Source: Imbricaverruca yamaguchii | Lineage: Eukaryota > Arthropoda > Thecostraca > Neoverrucidae | NCBI GenBank assembly: GCA_034440575.1 | Contig: JAOTOL010001570.1 | Coordinates: 1,234,501-1,298,500, forward strand | Length of the DNA: 64,000 nucleotides | Reading direction: 5' to 3' | In this document: in pieces, positions 11,634 through 22,276 of the stretch | Layout: each line of letters begins with the position of its first letter | Position numbering within the stretch: the first letter of the stretch is position 1 | Program-made: the position numbers and the translations under genes | The notes under the pieces: generated by a model | What the model was told of the DNA's origin: nothing | Databases searched by the model: none | The model's input: only the letters and a program-made list of their open reading frames with translations

Positions 11634-12309
11634 GTCGACTGGCAGGTCTGCACCCAGTAGCTCTACCCTGTCCCGCCTGGCCGGTGCCGACTGTCAGACC
11701 TGCACCCCGTAGCACTACCCTGTCCCGCCTGGCCGGTGTCGACTGTCAGGTCTGCACCCCGTAGCACTACCCTATCCCGCCTGGCCGGTGCCGACTGTCA
11801 GACCTGCACCCCGTAGCACTACCCTATCTCGCCTGGCCGGTGTGGACTGACAGGCCTGCACCCCGTAGCACTACCTTGTCCCGCCTGGCCGGTGTCGACT
11901 GTCAGGTCTGCACCCCGTAGCACTACCCTATCTCGCCTGGCCGGTGTGGACTGACAGGCCTGCACCCCGTAGCACTACCCTGTCCCGACTGGCCGGTGTC
12001 GACTGTCAGGTCTGCACCCAGTAGCTCTACCCTGTCCCGCCTGGCCGGTGCCGACTGTCAGGTCTGCACCCCGTAGCACTACCCTATCTCGCCTGGCCGG
12101 TGTGGACTGACAGGCCTGCACCCCGTAGCACTACCCTGTCCCGACTGGGCGGTGCCGACTGTCAGACCTGCACCCCGTAGCACTACCCTGCTCCGCCTGG
12201 CCGGTGTGGACTGACAGGCCTGCACCCCGTAGCACTACCCTGTCCCGCCTGGGCGGTGCCGACTGTCAGACCTGCACCCCGTAGCACTACCCTGTCCCGC
12301 CTGGCCGGT
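11634..12309. repeat. 52-bp minisatellite, exactly 13 units, three subtypes
   Basis: The unit core is CTGCACCCCGTAGCACTACC plus CTGTCCCGCCTGGCCGGT. 676 bases divided by 52 is 13. The first bases define three subtypes: A (GTCGACTGTCAGGTC), B (GCCGACTGTCAGACC) and C (GTGGACTGACAGGCC). Reading in order I get A, B, A, B, C, A, C, A, B/A hybrid, C, B, C, B. Units ending ATCTCGCC are followed by a C-type unit each time, showing that blocks larger than one unit were copied. The period is not a multiple of 3. Confidence 0.95.
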
Positions 12310-12905
12310 GCCGACAGGTCTCCCTCCCTCTCTTCAGCCTGCCCCTCCTCCATCTTTCCTCCCGTCACCATCAACTGTCAGCCGCTCTCCCAACATTACA
12401 GCCCTCCAACCTCGGCTGCTGGATTGCGCCCCTTTCCGCCTCCGTCCCCATTGACTCTGGTGCAATGTCTCGCTGTCGGATACCTTGCCACTTCATCTAG
12501 GCTGACGAATGCTTCCTTTTTCCGAGGCACAGAACCATCCGCCTCTCTTCCGGTTGTCGGAAATATCTTCTCTCCACAGACTGCCTGATGCCTCCTCCCT
12601 CTCTTCTGCCTGTCCGATGCTATCCCCTCCCTCCTGTCTGTCTGATGCGTCCTTCCTATTTCCCGATTGTCCGATTCCTCCTACCACTCGGATAGCTGTC
12701 GGATGCGTCCTTCCTCTTTCCCGATTGTCCGATTCCTCCTACCACTCGGATAGCTGTCGGATGAATCCTGTCCTGACTCGCTGATTCCTCCTCCATTTCT
12801 TCCGACTGTCTGATTCCTCCTTCCACTCTCCTGCCTGTCCGATGATTTCTCCTCCTCTCCCGATTGTCTCATGCCTCCTCCCTCTCTCCCAACAGTCGGA
12901 CGTAC
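12310..12905. repeat. Pyrimidine-rich tract with 58-bp duplication
   Basis: Almost 600 bases strongly biased to C and T on the plus strand, full of CTCCTCC, TGTCCGAT and CCCGATTGTC. A 58-bp unit starting GATGCGTCCTTCC at 12644 is repeated nearly exactly at 12702. Long polypurine-polypyrimidine stretches like this can adopt triplex structure (general knowledge). No ORF is credible. Confidence 0.75.
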
Positions 12906-13817
12906 TTACATTATAAACCTTTCATCCAGTGCCTTTTCGCTCAGCTATCCTTGGTAATAGTTCATTAACAGGTGATACAGACACAAGTATGGTTCCACTT
13001 CAATTGGCATGGAGCGAATGGGAACATTTTGTTTAGATCACTGACACGCACAAAGGCGTGTCGATATCTCACAATACGCAAACAATGCTATGAAACATTG
13101 CCATCCCGACGTTTGCAGGGGACCCTTTGACGGAACCTACTGAGAACCCAACACCGTATGTTGCATTGCCACGGCAGCTAACTTGACTTGAACGGCCTTA
13201 ATCGTTATTCGCGCTGAAGATGCATGACGAGTTAGAGAAGAGCTTCATTCAGAACCAGTGCAATGGGAGCTGTACAGTGCGACTGTGTGCTAGAAGAGTG
13301 GGGATGGAAAGAGGAAAGGGTGGAGGAGGGGACGATGAGGGAAGAGAGGGTCTTGACTGCATACAGTTTCTGGTGGAAGAGAGACTGTTTAATACAACGA
13401 AGAATGGCTCTTAAGTGCTCCTGGGTTTTAGACATTGCGTGAGACGAAATGTACGACCCTCAATATACCAGGAGGTGCTGAGTACATGAAAAGTAACGTT
13501 AGGGATTATGCTATATTACTCAACGTTAACAGGGGCCATCGTCAGGAGTGATATAAAAAATGGCAAGGTTAACAATTGAGAAAAACGCGGGGAAAAAAGT
13601 GCAAAAAATACACGTGAATCACAGAAAAGCATCCTCATTGGTGCAGACACTTCCAGAAACTCCAGACCAGAAATCAACTAGGTCAAGATAGAATCCTCCG
13701 AGGAAGCCCGAGCCGATGGTCCATATGTATATATCGGCACATACATGCACGCACATATATAGACATGTATCCAATATAACACATAATACATAAAGTATGC
13801 TTTATGTTCATGTAATT
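12906..13817. other. No gene seen
   Basis: Unique-looking sequence. ACATAAAG and CTTTATGT flanking TATG near 13788-13808 form a small perfect palindrome. Nothing else can be supported. Confidence 0.4.
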
Positions 13818-14090
13818 TTATGTGATATACCAAGACGTCGCTTGCATGTTTAGTTGCGGCCGAAGATTACGTATGTGTAGAGATTCGAGGACCTTCAGAT
13901 CAGCGTTGTCCCTGGCTGTTGTTAGAATTTCTACTTTGAAGTTTGTGTTAGTGTCGCTGTGTTCCATGTTAGAATGTTTGTCGATCATGTATTCGCCTAA
14001 AGGTGTGTATTCTCTCCGAAGTCTGGCATACATGTTTCCGTAATGCAGCATGTGCCGTTCACTGTTCTGTAGCAATCTTAGAAAGAACAA
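13818..14090 (-). pseudogene. GIY-YIG endonuclease C-terminal remnant, Penelope-like element
   Basis: The minus-strand frame ends with a pattern seen at the C terminus of GIY-YIG domains carried by Penelope-like retroelements: an Arg-rich RLRREY, then GEYMIDKHSN (the usual position of a conserved His), FKVEIL, and ESLHIRNLRPQLN with the characteristic Glu and the I..P.LN ending, then a stop. About 75 residues are recognisable. The GIY and YIG strands upstream are not visible, and no reverse transcriptase is found further upstream on the minus strand, where a (TA)n tract takes over. I read this as a truncated, decayed copy. It could alternatively be a GIY-YIG domain of some other selfish element. 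Confidence 0.5.
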
Positions 14091-14330
14091 TGAAATCGGA
14101 CAGGAAGTCGAACGTTAATAAGATGTAAACAAGTAAAATATCGGCAAGAATGCGTCGATGGCTGGACCGATTCAGATGTGAGCATGTGATACAGCATACA
14201 CTTATACAATGTAAAATATACATGCGCCTGCGTCTTGCATGCACTCGGGTTCGCGAATATGACAGCACGCGATATCCTCGCGCAACGACACGCACATGCG
14301 CACGCACACAAGCAAGCATGCATGCACACA

Positions 14331-14880
<550 letters not shown>

Positions 14881-16007
14881 AATAAAGACATAAAGACATA
14901 AAGACATAAAAGATTAGTGCAACTCTGAGCCACAAGGGCCCTTCTTGGTTGCACTCTGTACACTGAACCAGTTGCCCACCAAATCTGCCAATCAGCCCTC
15001 CCTGTAATACTGAAAAGCAAGCCCTCTATTCTTATAATGATTGTCTATACTGTTTTTAAAGATGTTCAATGTGCTGCTACTGACGATGTTTTCTGGCAGC
15101 TGGTTCCAGTGTTCCACTACCCTGTTGGTGAAGAAAGTTTGCCTTAACCTTGTTCTGCTGTGGTTAATTTTAATTTTGAATTTATGACCTCTAATTGCAT
15201 CATTTCTGTTAAATTCAAACATTTCCCCAAGGTATCCCCTCTCCAGACCATTGACAAATTTAAAGACCTCGATGAGATCTCCTCTCAGCCTTCTATATCT
15301 AAGTGAAAACATATTCAATTTCTTCAATCTTTCCTCATATGGCAGGTTGCTTATGCCATTAACCATTTTTGTAGCCCTCTTTTGTACTCTCTCTAAAAGC
15401 CAACAATCTTTTTCATAGCTAGGAGACCAAGCTTGGATGCAGTATTCCAAATGTGGCCTGACGTATGCACAGTAAAGCTTCCTGATCACTTCCTCACTTC
15501 TGTATGATACATTCCTATTTATTGCCCCGAGCATTCTCAGTGCCTTCTTCCTGGCTTCCTTGGTCTGTTCTGATGCCCCCAATTTTGTGTTTAGAATAAC
15601 ACCTAAATCCTTCTCCTGTTGAGTCACTGATAGCACTTGGCCACCCATCAAGTATGGAGCCTTCATATGCTGCTTACCTACATGCATGATTTTGCACTTA
15701 TCAAAGTTAAATTTCATTTGCCATTCTTCGGACCACTTCACAAATTCGTCTAAGTCTTTTTGCAGCGAGATATGCTCATCCTGACCTGTTATTGCCCTAA
15801 AGACCTTCAAATCATCTGCAAATTTCAAAACTTTACTGCTTAGGCCACTTTCAATGTTATTTACAAATATAATGAACAGTAATGGCCCTAGTACTGACCC
15901 CTGGGGGACTCCACTAAGAACATTTTGCAATGATGACTTTGTACCATTTAGCATCACTCTTTGTTGTCTATCTGAAAGCCACAACTCTATCCATTTTAAG
16001 ATGCTAA
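14881..16007 (-). mobile_element. CR1/L2-type LINE, 5'-truncated copy
   Basis: This is the reverse complement of the last ~1.1 kb of the full LINE at 16.9-21.7 kb. It carries the same 3' UTR (GGGCCCTTCTTGGTTGCACT) and the same octamer tail, here as AAAGACAT repeated three times at 14883-14907. Homology stops at about 16007, where TTTTAAGATGCTA passes into unrelated AATGGCTTTAAGATGC. Loss of the 5' end with an intact 3' end is the usual result of target-primed reverse transcription. Confidence 0.93.
14992..16007 (-). pseudogene. LINE ORF2 C-terminal part (reverse transcriptase)
   Basis: The frame is open over about 338 codons and includes the late RT motifs: GVPQGSVLGP and FADD (catalytic Asp pair), then the C-terminal region ending EHWNQLPENIV. 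About six residues differ from the full copy, for example Leu for Trp in TKSSLQ and Gly for Asp in VNGISN. It lacks the endonuclease and the first half of the RT, including the catalytic LDF motif, so it cannot work. No stop or frameshift is present, pointing to a recent insertion. Confidence 0.92.
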
Positions 16008-16039
16008 ATGGCTTTAAGATGCTAAGATGCACCAAATGT

Positions 16040-16410
16040 TTGGTGTGTGAAGTCTAGGAGGGGGAAAAAAAAAAAGCCTTCCCCAAACCAAAAAAACTGG
16101 GGGTTTTTTTTTAAAGGAAAAAATTTTTCCCCTTTTTCTCCTCTTATAAATAATTATTTAAAAAAAAATTTTTTTTTATTAATAAAAAAAAAAAAAAAAA
16201 AAAATAAATTCTCATAAAAAAAAACCCCCACAAAAAACCTTCTTTTTATAAATAAACCACAAAAAAAACAAAAATTAATTAAATAAAAATATTAAATTAT
16301 AAAAAAAAAAAACCCCTCCCCCTCACCCCCCCCCAAAATAAACCTAACCAAAAAATAAATTTAAAAAAATATAAAAAAACACTAACAAAAAAAAAAAAAA
16401 ATAAAAGCTG
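16040..16410. other. Homopolymer-rich, low-complexity stretch, suspect consensus
   Basis: Runs of A, T and C of 4-23 bases alternate with almost no normal sequence between them. The pattern is unlike the microsatellites elsewhere in the window, which are clean. It resembles poor long-read consensus or gap fill. 16411-16615 returns to ordinary sequence. Confidence 0.6.
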
Positions 16411-16615
16411 GCTAGAATAGGTCACCAATTTATCTGATGTTCTACGGACGTGAAATTAACAAGATGTCTTGCTAAGTGAATTTTCGCATTCGTCACAATT
16501 TTATTGCTCTTGGTAGCATCATTGGAAATTGATCATTCATTCAGCTTAGTAACTTTCGTGAATAGCCTAAGCTTCCTAAAAATAATACAATTTGTGGTAT
16601 TCCACCTCCCAACCC

Positions 16616-16760
16616 CACCAACTATTTTTTTGGGAAAAAAAAAAAAAAAAAAATAAAATAAGGAAAGGGAAAAAAAAAATAATTAAAAAAAAAAAAAATT
16701 TAATTTCGTTGGGGGGCGGGGCGGGGAGGGGGGGGGGGGGGGGGGGGGGGGAGCTCCAGG
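16616..16760. other. Poly-A then poly-G stretch, suspect consensus
   Basis: A-runs interrupted by single T or G are followed at about 16712-16752 by GGGGCGGGG and a run of over 20 G. Immediately upstream of the region that becomes the LINE 5' UTR. Same appearance as 16040-16410. Confidence 0.55.
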
Positions 16761-16918
16761 TTTCCAGATAAGTCGTTGCAGAACTGGGCAGTACTTTAGT
16801 CTAAGCTGTGTATAGGTGTTTAGCAATTACTTCTGTGATTATATTTCATTAGTTTTTTATCTTATAAGCATTTTCGTAGCACGCAAACCATACTATATTA
16901 ACCTAGCGACGCCGCCGT

Positions 16919-17330
16919 GTGCGCCATCTTTGCCTTCGGCGTGTTCTCGAGGCTTCGATTTCTGTAGTAGGAGATATTACAAGCGTGTATATCTCATAAG
17001 TACATTAGACAACATTCATACTATCCTAACATACTTTATTTATTTTTTGGTGTGCATAGGGTGTTTGTTGTTGAAGTTTAAGATAGTTTAATTAGTAGTA
17101 AGTTGGGGGTATTCATAAGTGATGTGCGCCATCTTTGCTTTCGGCGTGTTCTCGACGTTTCGATTTCTGTAGTAGGAGACATTACAAGTGTGTATGTTTC
17201 ACAAGTACATTAGACAACATTGATACTATCCTAACATACTGTATTTATTTTTAGGTGTGCATAGTGTGTTTGGTGTTGAAGTTTAAGATAATTTAATTAG
17301 CAGTAAGTTGGGGGTATTCATAAGTGCTGT
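16919..17330 (+). promoter_or_regulatory. Two tandem 205-bp units in the LINE 5' UTR
   Basis: GTGCGCCATCTTTGC starts unit 1 at 16919 and unit 2 at 17124, a period of 205. Both continue through CGGCGTGTTCTCGA, TTTCTGTAGTAGGAGA, ACATTAGACAACATT and AGTTGGGGGTATTCATAAGT. They differ by roughly 5-8%. Tandem monomers upstream of ORF1 act as promoter units in some LINEs (known for mouse L1); the role here is inferred from position only. GCGCCATCTTTG resembles a YY1 core (CCAT), found in several LINE promoters. Confidence 0.7.
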
Positions 17331-17610
17331 GTGACTATTCATTTTTCTGTCTAGCCATAAGTCATACTTGTGTTGAAGAAAATTAGATTAGACATCTTGT
17401 GTATTTATTTAATTTAAAAAACAAAACAAAACAAAAAAAAAACAAACAAAGAAACAATTGTTTAATAGTTTCTCCTTTTCTTGAGGCACTCAGATAATAA
17501 ACTGACAGTATAGGAGGTAGCGATTTATAGTGAATGATAGTTAGCTTGTTTGTCGGTTGTTTAGCGAGTTAATTTGAATCTAAATCTAAGGCATAAGCTG
17601 CAGCGTTAGG

Positions 17611-18558
17611 ATGGTTTCGACCAGGATGCAGGCACTAGAGGAAGAAATTAGGGCCCTTAAGGCAGAGGTTTCCAATCTCAAGGCAGCCCTTGTTGCACAG
17701 GGTAGGCAAGATAAAGCAACAAGGGGTCACCCCGTAGCAGGGACGTCATATGCCCAGGTGGTCGCAGGCCACCAGGTAGCTGAGGCTTCCCCTGCTGTGG
17801 AGGTGGCTGGGATCTCTCAGGAGGGGAGTTTTAATAGTGAACAGAGGAGGGGTAGTTCTGGTAGGTCACAGGAGGGGAAGTGGCATGAGGTCAGGGGGTG
17901 GAGGATTTGGAGACGCGAACCTAAGGAAAAGGTTAGTGAGTGGCAGGTGGCAGGTGGTAGGAGGGGGAGGAAGTCTAGCCAACCGACCCAGCGGGCAGGT
18001 ATAGTAACAACAAATATGTTCCAGGCATTGGATGACTGCCCCCAGGATAGCAGTAGTAAGGAGTCAGTGCTGGTCATAGGAGACTCTCGTGTGCGATATT
18101 TAGAGCGGGTATTTTGTAAAGGTAGGAGGGACAGGAGGTGCATCACCAGGCCTGGTGCCAAGGTGAAGGACCTGGTACCTGTGGTGGCACAGGTCACCAG
18201 TGATCACCAGTTTAACACAGTCATAGTGCATGTAGGGGTAAATAGCATAGGGCAGACTAGGAGTGAGGAGCTTCTGCGGGAGTACAGGGCCCTTCTGGCC
18301 ACCCTCAAGGGTACCAATAGAGTCATTATAACAGGAATTTTGCCTAGGGCTAGAGCCTCCCCTGAGTGGAGCTCTAGGGCACTGGCAGCTAACGCCAGGG
18401 TAGGAAAGCTCTGCCATGAGCTAGGTTTTACATTTGTAGACGAGTGGAGCAGGTTTTATGCATCGTGGGACCTCTATCAGAGGGATGGCCTGCATTTTTC
18501 TGGGAAGGGGGTCCATGTGTTAGGCAAAGTATACGAGCATGTCCTTCAGGGAAACTAG
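17611..18558 (+). CDS. LINE ORF1: coiled coil plus SGNH esterase
   Basis: 315 residues. Residues 6-32 (MQALEEEIRALKAEVSNLKA) form a heptad-patterned coiled coil, expected to oligomerise the protein. A Gly/Ser/Arg-rich linker follows, then from about residue 153 an SGNH-type hydrolase: block I GDS at 157-159 with the nucleophile Ser159, block III GVNS at 209-212, and block V DGLHF with Asp292 and His295. All catalytic positions are present. Coiled-coil plus esterase ORF1 proteins are known from CR1-group LINEs, where they bind RNA and self-associate; the role of the esterase is unsettled. The start ATG at 17611 is the first in frame after stops in the leader. It overlaps the longest possible ORF2 frame by 115 bases. 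Confidence 0.9.
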   Translation: MVSTRMQALEEEIRALKAEVSNLKAALVAQGRQDKATRGHPVAGTSYAQVVAGHQVAEASPAVEVAGISQEGSFNSEQRRGSSGRSQEGKWHEVRGWRIWRREPKEKVSEWQVAGGRRGRKSSQPTQRAGIVTTNMFQALDDCPQDSSSKESVLVIGDSRVRYLERVFCKGRRDRRCITRPGAKVKDLVPVVAQVTSDHQFNTVIVHVGVNSIGQTRSEELLREYRALLATLKGTNRVIITGILPRARASPEWSSRALAANARVGKLCHELGFTFVDEWSRFYASWDLYQRDGLHFSGKGVHVLGKVYEHVLQGN

Positions 18559-21500
18559 GAAATGGGGTGGGGAGGGATGAAATTGCATTGCCAACTCAGG
18601 ACTATTCCAATAGTGTCAGCCAAGGCAATAGAACCTCAAAGTCTGCAAATAGGGACAGCAGCAACTCAAGGGGACAGAGTTATAGTTCATCTAGTGATAA
18701 AAGAACTCCTCAATATGAAAAAGCTAAAGGTGGTTATGGAGCATTCGTTAAGTGTATGATGTTTAATGCTCAGAGTATCCGTTCCAAATTTGATGAGTTC
18801 AAGTGTTATGTTGCTGAGGAGGAACCGGACTTTGTTTGCATTACGGAGGCATGGGTCAGTGAAGGGTATTTTGGAGATAACTTACAGGACTATGAGATTC
18901 AGGGATACAATATGTTTTCGTGCAATAGGGGTCCAGCAATGAAAGGGGGTGGTGTAATGCTCTATATAAATAGCTTATTCAGTTCTCAAAAAGTAGCAGG
19001 TGGGGATAAAAATGTGTCTGTGGAGTCCATTTGGCTTGATGTCACTGTGGGAAAAGGCAACAGCAATACTCTTAGGATAGGAGCTTTCTACCGATCAGGA
19101 ACCCTGCCAAATTCTCAGCAACTGGAGCTTGACAAGGTGATTTGTGAGGAAATCAGTAGAAACTTTAAGAGGAAGTGCCTCATTCTCGGTGACTTTAATC
19201 TAAAAGGTTATGAAAATGCTGGTGTTGGCACCCCATCATGCAAAATGTTTAGGAAATGCCTTGAAGAGGACCTGTTCTTACACCAGTTTGTATCGGAACC
19301 TACCAGGCATGGTTCATTCTTGGACCTTGTATTCTCGGATTTAAGTGACTTGGTTCAAGACTTGACTGTAGGCGAAACTCTGGGAAAAAGTGACCATAAC
19401 ATAGTTAGATTCAAGGCACATGTAGGGGAAATTATCAAGGATAATTTGGTAAAGGTTCCAAATTTCAACAGAGCAGACTTTAACGGCATGAGAGCGGCTT
19501 TAAGTGCCATCAGATGGGAAGAACAATTCTCCAATTTAAATGCCTGTGAAATGTGGGAAAAGTTCAAATCTTACTTGAAGGAAACTCAGATTAGACATGT
19601 CCCCCAAAAGCAAAGACGCAAAAGAAGGGTAGGGAAGCCAGCATGGCTTACACCAGACGTCATAAAAACAATTAAGGCTAAGAAAACTGCATTTATAGTT
19701 TTTAAAGAAGCCTCAAATGTCGTTAATCTAAAGGCGTATCGAAAAGCTAGAGACACTGTGAAGCAAAAAACCAGAGCAGCAAAGCGAGCAAAAGAACTGG
19801 ATTTAGCTAGAAACTGTAATGGGGACAGTAAAAAGTTCTTTAGTTTCTACAAGCTGAGTAAAGTTTCTAGCACAATTGGTCCACTGGAAGTAAATGGGAC
19901 TACATTGGGTGAGGATAGTGAGATGGTTGAGGAGCTGAGCAAGCAGTTCAAATCAGTGTTTACATTGGAAGATATGACCAATCTGCCGACCATACACCAT
20001 AGTTCAGTGACATGGGATCTGACAAATGATGTTGATTTCATTGATAGTGATGTTGTTTACAATCATATCAGGAAAATAAAGCAAAATAAGGCAGCAGGAC
20101 CTGATGAAATTTATGCTAGGGTGTTGCGGGAAACTGAAAAGGAACTGGCATTTCCACTTAGTATAATATTTTGTAGATCAGTTTCACATAATGAAATTCC
20201 AACCGATTGGAAAAGGGCAAATGTAGTTCCTATTTTCAAGAAAGGAGAAAGAGGGAAAGTTGAGAACTATAGGCCAATAAGTCTCACATCCCTAGTATGC
20301 AAGGTACTCGAATCAATTATCAAGGATAGAATAGTTAGTTATCTGGAAGGTAGCAGATTGATTCAAAATACTCAACATGGGTTTAGAAAAGGACGATCGT
20401 GTCTCACAAACCTCTTGGACTTTTTGAACTTCGCCACAGAACAATTTGATCAGGGAAATCAGGTTGATGTAGCATATCTTGACTTTAGTAAGGCCTTTGA
20501 CAAGGTACCCCATAAACGGTTAATGATACAGCTTCAGTCCCATGGTATTGCAGGTAGCATCTTAAAATGGATAGAGTTGTGGCTTTCAGATAGACAGCAA
20601 AGAGTGATGCTAAATGGTACAAAGTCATCATGGCAAAATGTTCTTAGTGGAGTCCCCCAGGGGTCAGTACTAGGGCCATTACTGTTCATTATATTTGTAA
20701 ATAACATTGAAAGTGGCCTAAGCAGTAAAGTTTTGAAATTTGCGGATGATTTGAAGGTCTTTAGAGCAATAACTGGTCAGGATGAGCATATCTCGCTGCA
20801 AAAAGACTTAGACGAACTTGTGAAGTGGTCCGAAGAATGGCAAATGAAATTTAACTTTGATAAGTGCAAAATCATGCATGTAGGTAAGCAGCATATGAAG
20901 GCTCCATACTTGATGGGTGGCCAAGTGCTATCAGTGACTCAACAGGAGAAGGATTTAGGTGTTATTCTAAACACAAAACTGGGGGCATCAGAACAGACCA
21001 AGGAAGCCAGGAAGAAGGCACTGAGAATGCTCGGGGCAATAAATAGGAATGTATCATACAGAAGTGAGGAAGTGATCAGGAAGCTTTACTGTGCATACGT
21101 CAGGCCACATTTGGAATACTGCATCCAAGCTTGGTCTCCTAGCTATGAAAAAGATTGTTGGCTTTTGGAGAGAGTACAAAAGAGGGCTACAAAAATGGTT
21201 AATGACATAAGCAACCTGGCATATGAGGAAAGATTGAAGAAATTGAATATGTTTTCACTTAGATATAGAAGGCTGAGAGGAGATCTCATCGAGGTCTTTA
21301 AATTTGTCAATGGTCTGGAGAGGGGATACCTTGGGGAAATGTTTGAATTTAACAGAAATGATGCAATTAGAGGTCATAAATTCAAAATTAAAGTTAACCA
21401 CAGCAGAACAAGGTTAAGGCAAACTTTCTTCACCAACAGGGTAGTGGAACACTGGAACCAGCTGCCAGAAAACATCGTCAGTAGCAGCACATTGAACATC

Positions 21501-21569
21501 TTTAAAAACAGCATAGACAATCATTATAAGAATATAGGGCTTGCTTTTCAGTATTACAGGGAGGGCTGA
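18444..21569 (+). CDS. LINE ORF2: endonuclease and reverse transcriptase
   Basis: The frame from 18444 has 1041 codons. The first ~38 overlap ORF1 in another frame, and the next in-frame Met is at 18756 (residue 105), right where the endonuclease domain begins with MFNAQSI, so the true start is uncertain. The apurinic-like endonuclease shows ITEAW (Glu135), GDFN (249-252) and SDH (316-318). The reverse transcriptase shows LDFSKAFDKV (Asp680), GVPQGSVLGP and FADD (766-769, the YxDD position). A C-terminal region of about 250 residues ends in EHWNQLPENIV. No stop or frameshift interrupts it. It would nick the target and copy the element RNA there. The RT places it near the CR1, L2 and Jockey groups. 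Confidence 0.93.
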   Translation: MEQVLCIVGPLSEGWPAFFWEGGPCVRQSIRACPSGKLGNGVGRDEIALPTQDYSNSVSQGNRTSKSANRDSSNSRGQSYSSSSDKRTPQYEKAKGGYGAFVKCMMFNAQSIRSKFDEFKCYVAEEEPDFVCITEAWVSEGYFGDNLQDYEIQGYNMFSCNRGPAMKGGGVMLYINSLFSSQKVAGGDKNVSVESIWLDVTVGKGNSNTLRIGAFYRSGTLPNSQQLELDKVICEEISRNFKRKCLILGDFNLKGYENAGVGTPSCKMFRKCLEEDLFLHQFVSEPTRHGSFLDLVFSDLSDLVQDLTVGETLGKSDHNIVRFKAHVGEIIKDNLVKVPNFNRADFNGMRAALSAIRWEEQFSNLNACEMWEKFKSYLKETQIRHVPQKQRRKRRVGKPAWLTPDVIKTIKAKKTAFIVFKEASNVVNLKAYRKARDTVKQKTRAAKRAKELDLARNCNGDSKKFFSFYKLSKVSSTIGPLEVNGTTLGEDSEMVEELSKQFKSVFTLEDMTNLPTIHHSSVTWDLTNDVDFIDSDVVYNHIRKIKQNKAAGPDEIYARVLRETEKELAFPLSIIFCRSVSHNEIPTDWKRANVVPIFKKGERGKVENYRPISLTSLVCKVLESIIKDRIVSYLEGSRLIQNTQHGFRKGRSCLTNLLDFLNFATEQFDQGNQVDVAYLDFSKAFDKVPHKRLMIQLQSHGIAGSILKWIELWLSDRQQRVMLNGTKSSWQNVLSGVPQGSVLGPLLFIIFVNNIESGLSSKVLKFADDLKVFRAITGQDEHISLQKDLDELVKWSEEWQMKFNFDKCKIMHVGKQHMKAPYLMGGQVLSVTQQEKDLGVILNTKLGASEQTKEARKKALRMLGAINRNVSYRSEEVIRKLYCAYVRPHLEYCIQAWSPSYEKDCWLLERVQKRATKMVNDISNLAYEERLKKLNMFSLRYRRLRGDLIEVFKFVNGLERGYLGEMFEFNRNDAIRGHKFKIKVNHSRTRLRQTFFTNRVVEHWNQLPENIVSSSTLNIFKNSIDNHYKNIGLAFQYYREG

Positions 21570-21680
21570 TTAACAGTTTTGGTGTGCAACTGGTTCAGTG
21601 TACAGAGTGCAACCAAGAAGGGCCCTTGTGGCTCATAGTTGCACTAATCTTTTATGTCTTTATGTCTTTTTGTCTTTTTA

Positions 21681-22080
21681 CGAAAAATTTATTTTTATTT
21701 ACCACAACACTCTAAACTTTTTTAAAACTTATAGCAGAAGCGGAGAAAATGGGAGTAAAGGTATTTAACCTGGTTGTCGAGAAGAAAAAAAACTTTGAGT
21801 TTTTACCAAAGCTACACAAAAATACACTAAACGTAAATATCTTCACATAAGCCGATGCACTGCTGGGAATGTTCCAAAGCAATGGAATGTTGGATAATGC
21901 TGCTCACTCCATCGACTTTTAAATAATGTTCAATACGTTGTCGGAAGCAGGATAGCTATGTGACGGCAACACTTTAATGCTGTTCCATAAAACAGTTCTC
22001 GCACTATCCATTGAGCACATATAGAAATCAACATTTGCTAGCCTGCACAACACGTAGGCTTACAAGTCGCGGCCCTGATT
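21681..22080. other. No gene seen
   Basis: AT-rich sequence after the LINE tail, grading into the homopolymer-rich block. Confidence 0.4.
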
Positions 22081-22236
22081 TTTGGTTTCTTAAAAAAAAA
22101 ATAAAAAAAAATTTCTTTTACGTTAAAGAAAAATTTTTTTTAGCTTAAAAAACTTTACCCCAAAACCCAAAAAAGCCTGCCAAAAAAAAACCAAAAAATT
22201 TTTATTTTGCCTTCCATTTTTAAAAAAAAATAAATT

Positions 22237-22276
<40 letters not shown>

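Larger units (their letters stand above)
16919..21680 (+). mobile_element. CR1/L2-type LINE, apparently full length and open
   Basis: Order: two tandem 5' UTR units (16919-17330), leader, ORF1 (17611), ORF2 (to 21569), a ~75-base 3' UTR, then the octamer tail TTATGTCT repeated about three times at 21651-21680. A short tandem-repeat tail instead of poly-A, and an esterase-type ORF1, are known traits of the CR1 group. Both ORFs are uninterrupted. The exact 5' end is uncertain because the upstream sequence is low quality. No clear target-site duplication was found. 98% amino-acid identity with the copy at 14.9 kb suggests recent activity. Confidence 0.9.

Noticed and set aside
11126..11764. 212-codon ORF leading into the 52-bp array
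   Set aside because: No recognisable domain, and the last third is translated minisatellite.
18562..18759. Separate small ORF just after LINE ORF1
   Set aside because: It is out of frame with ORF2, which already covers the segment with recognisable domains downstream.
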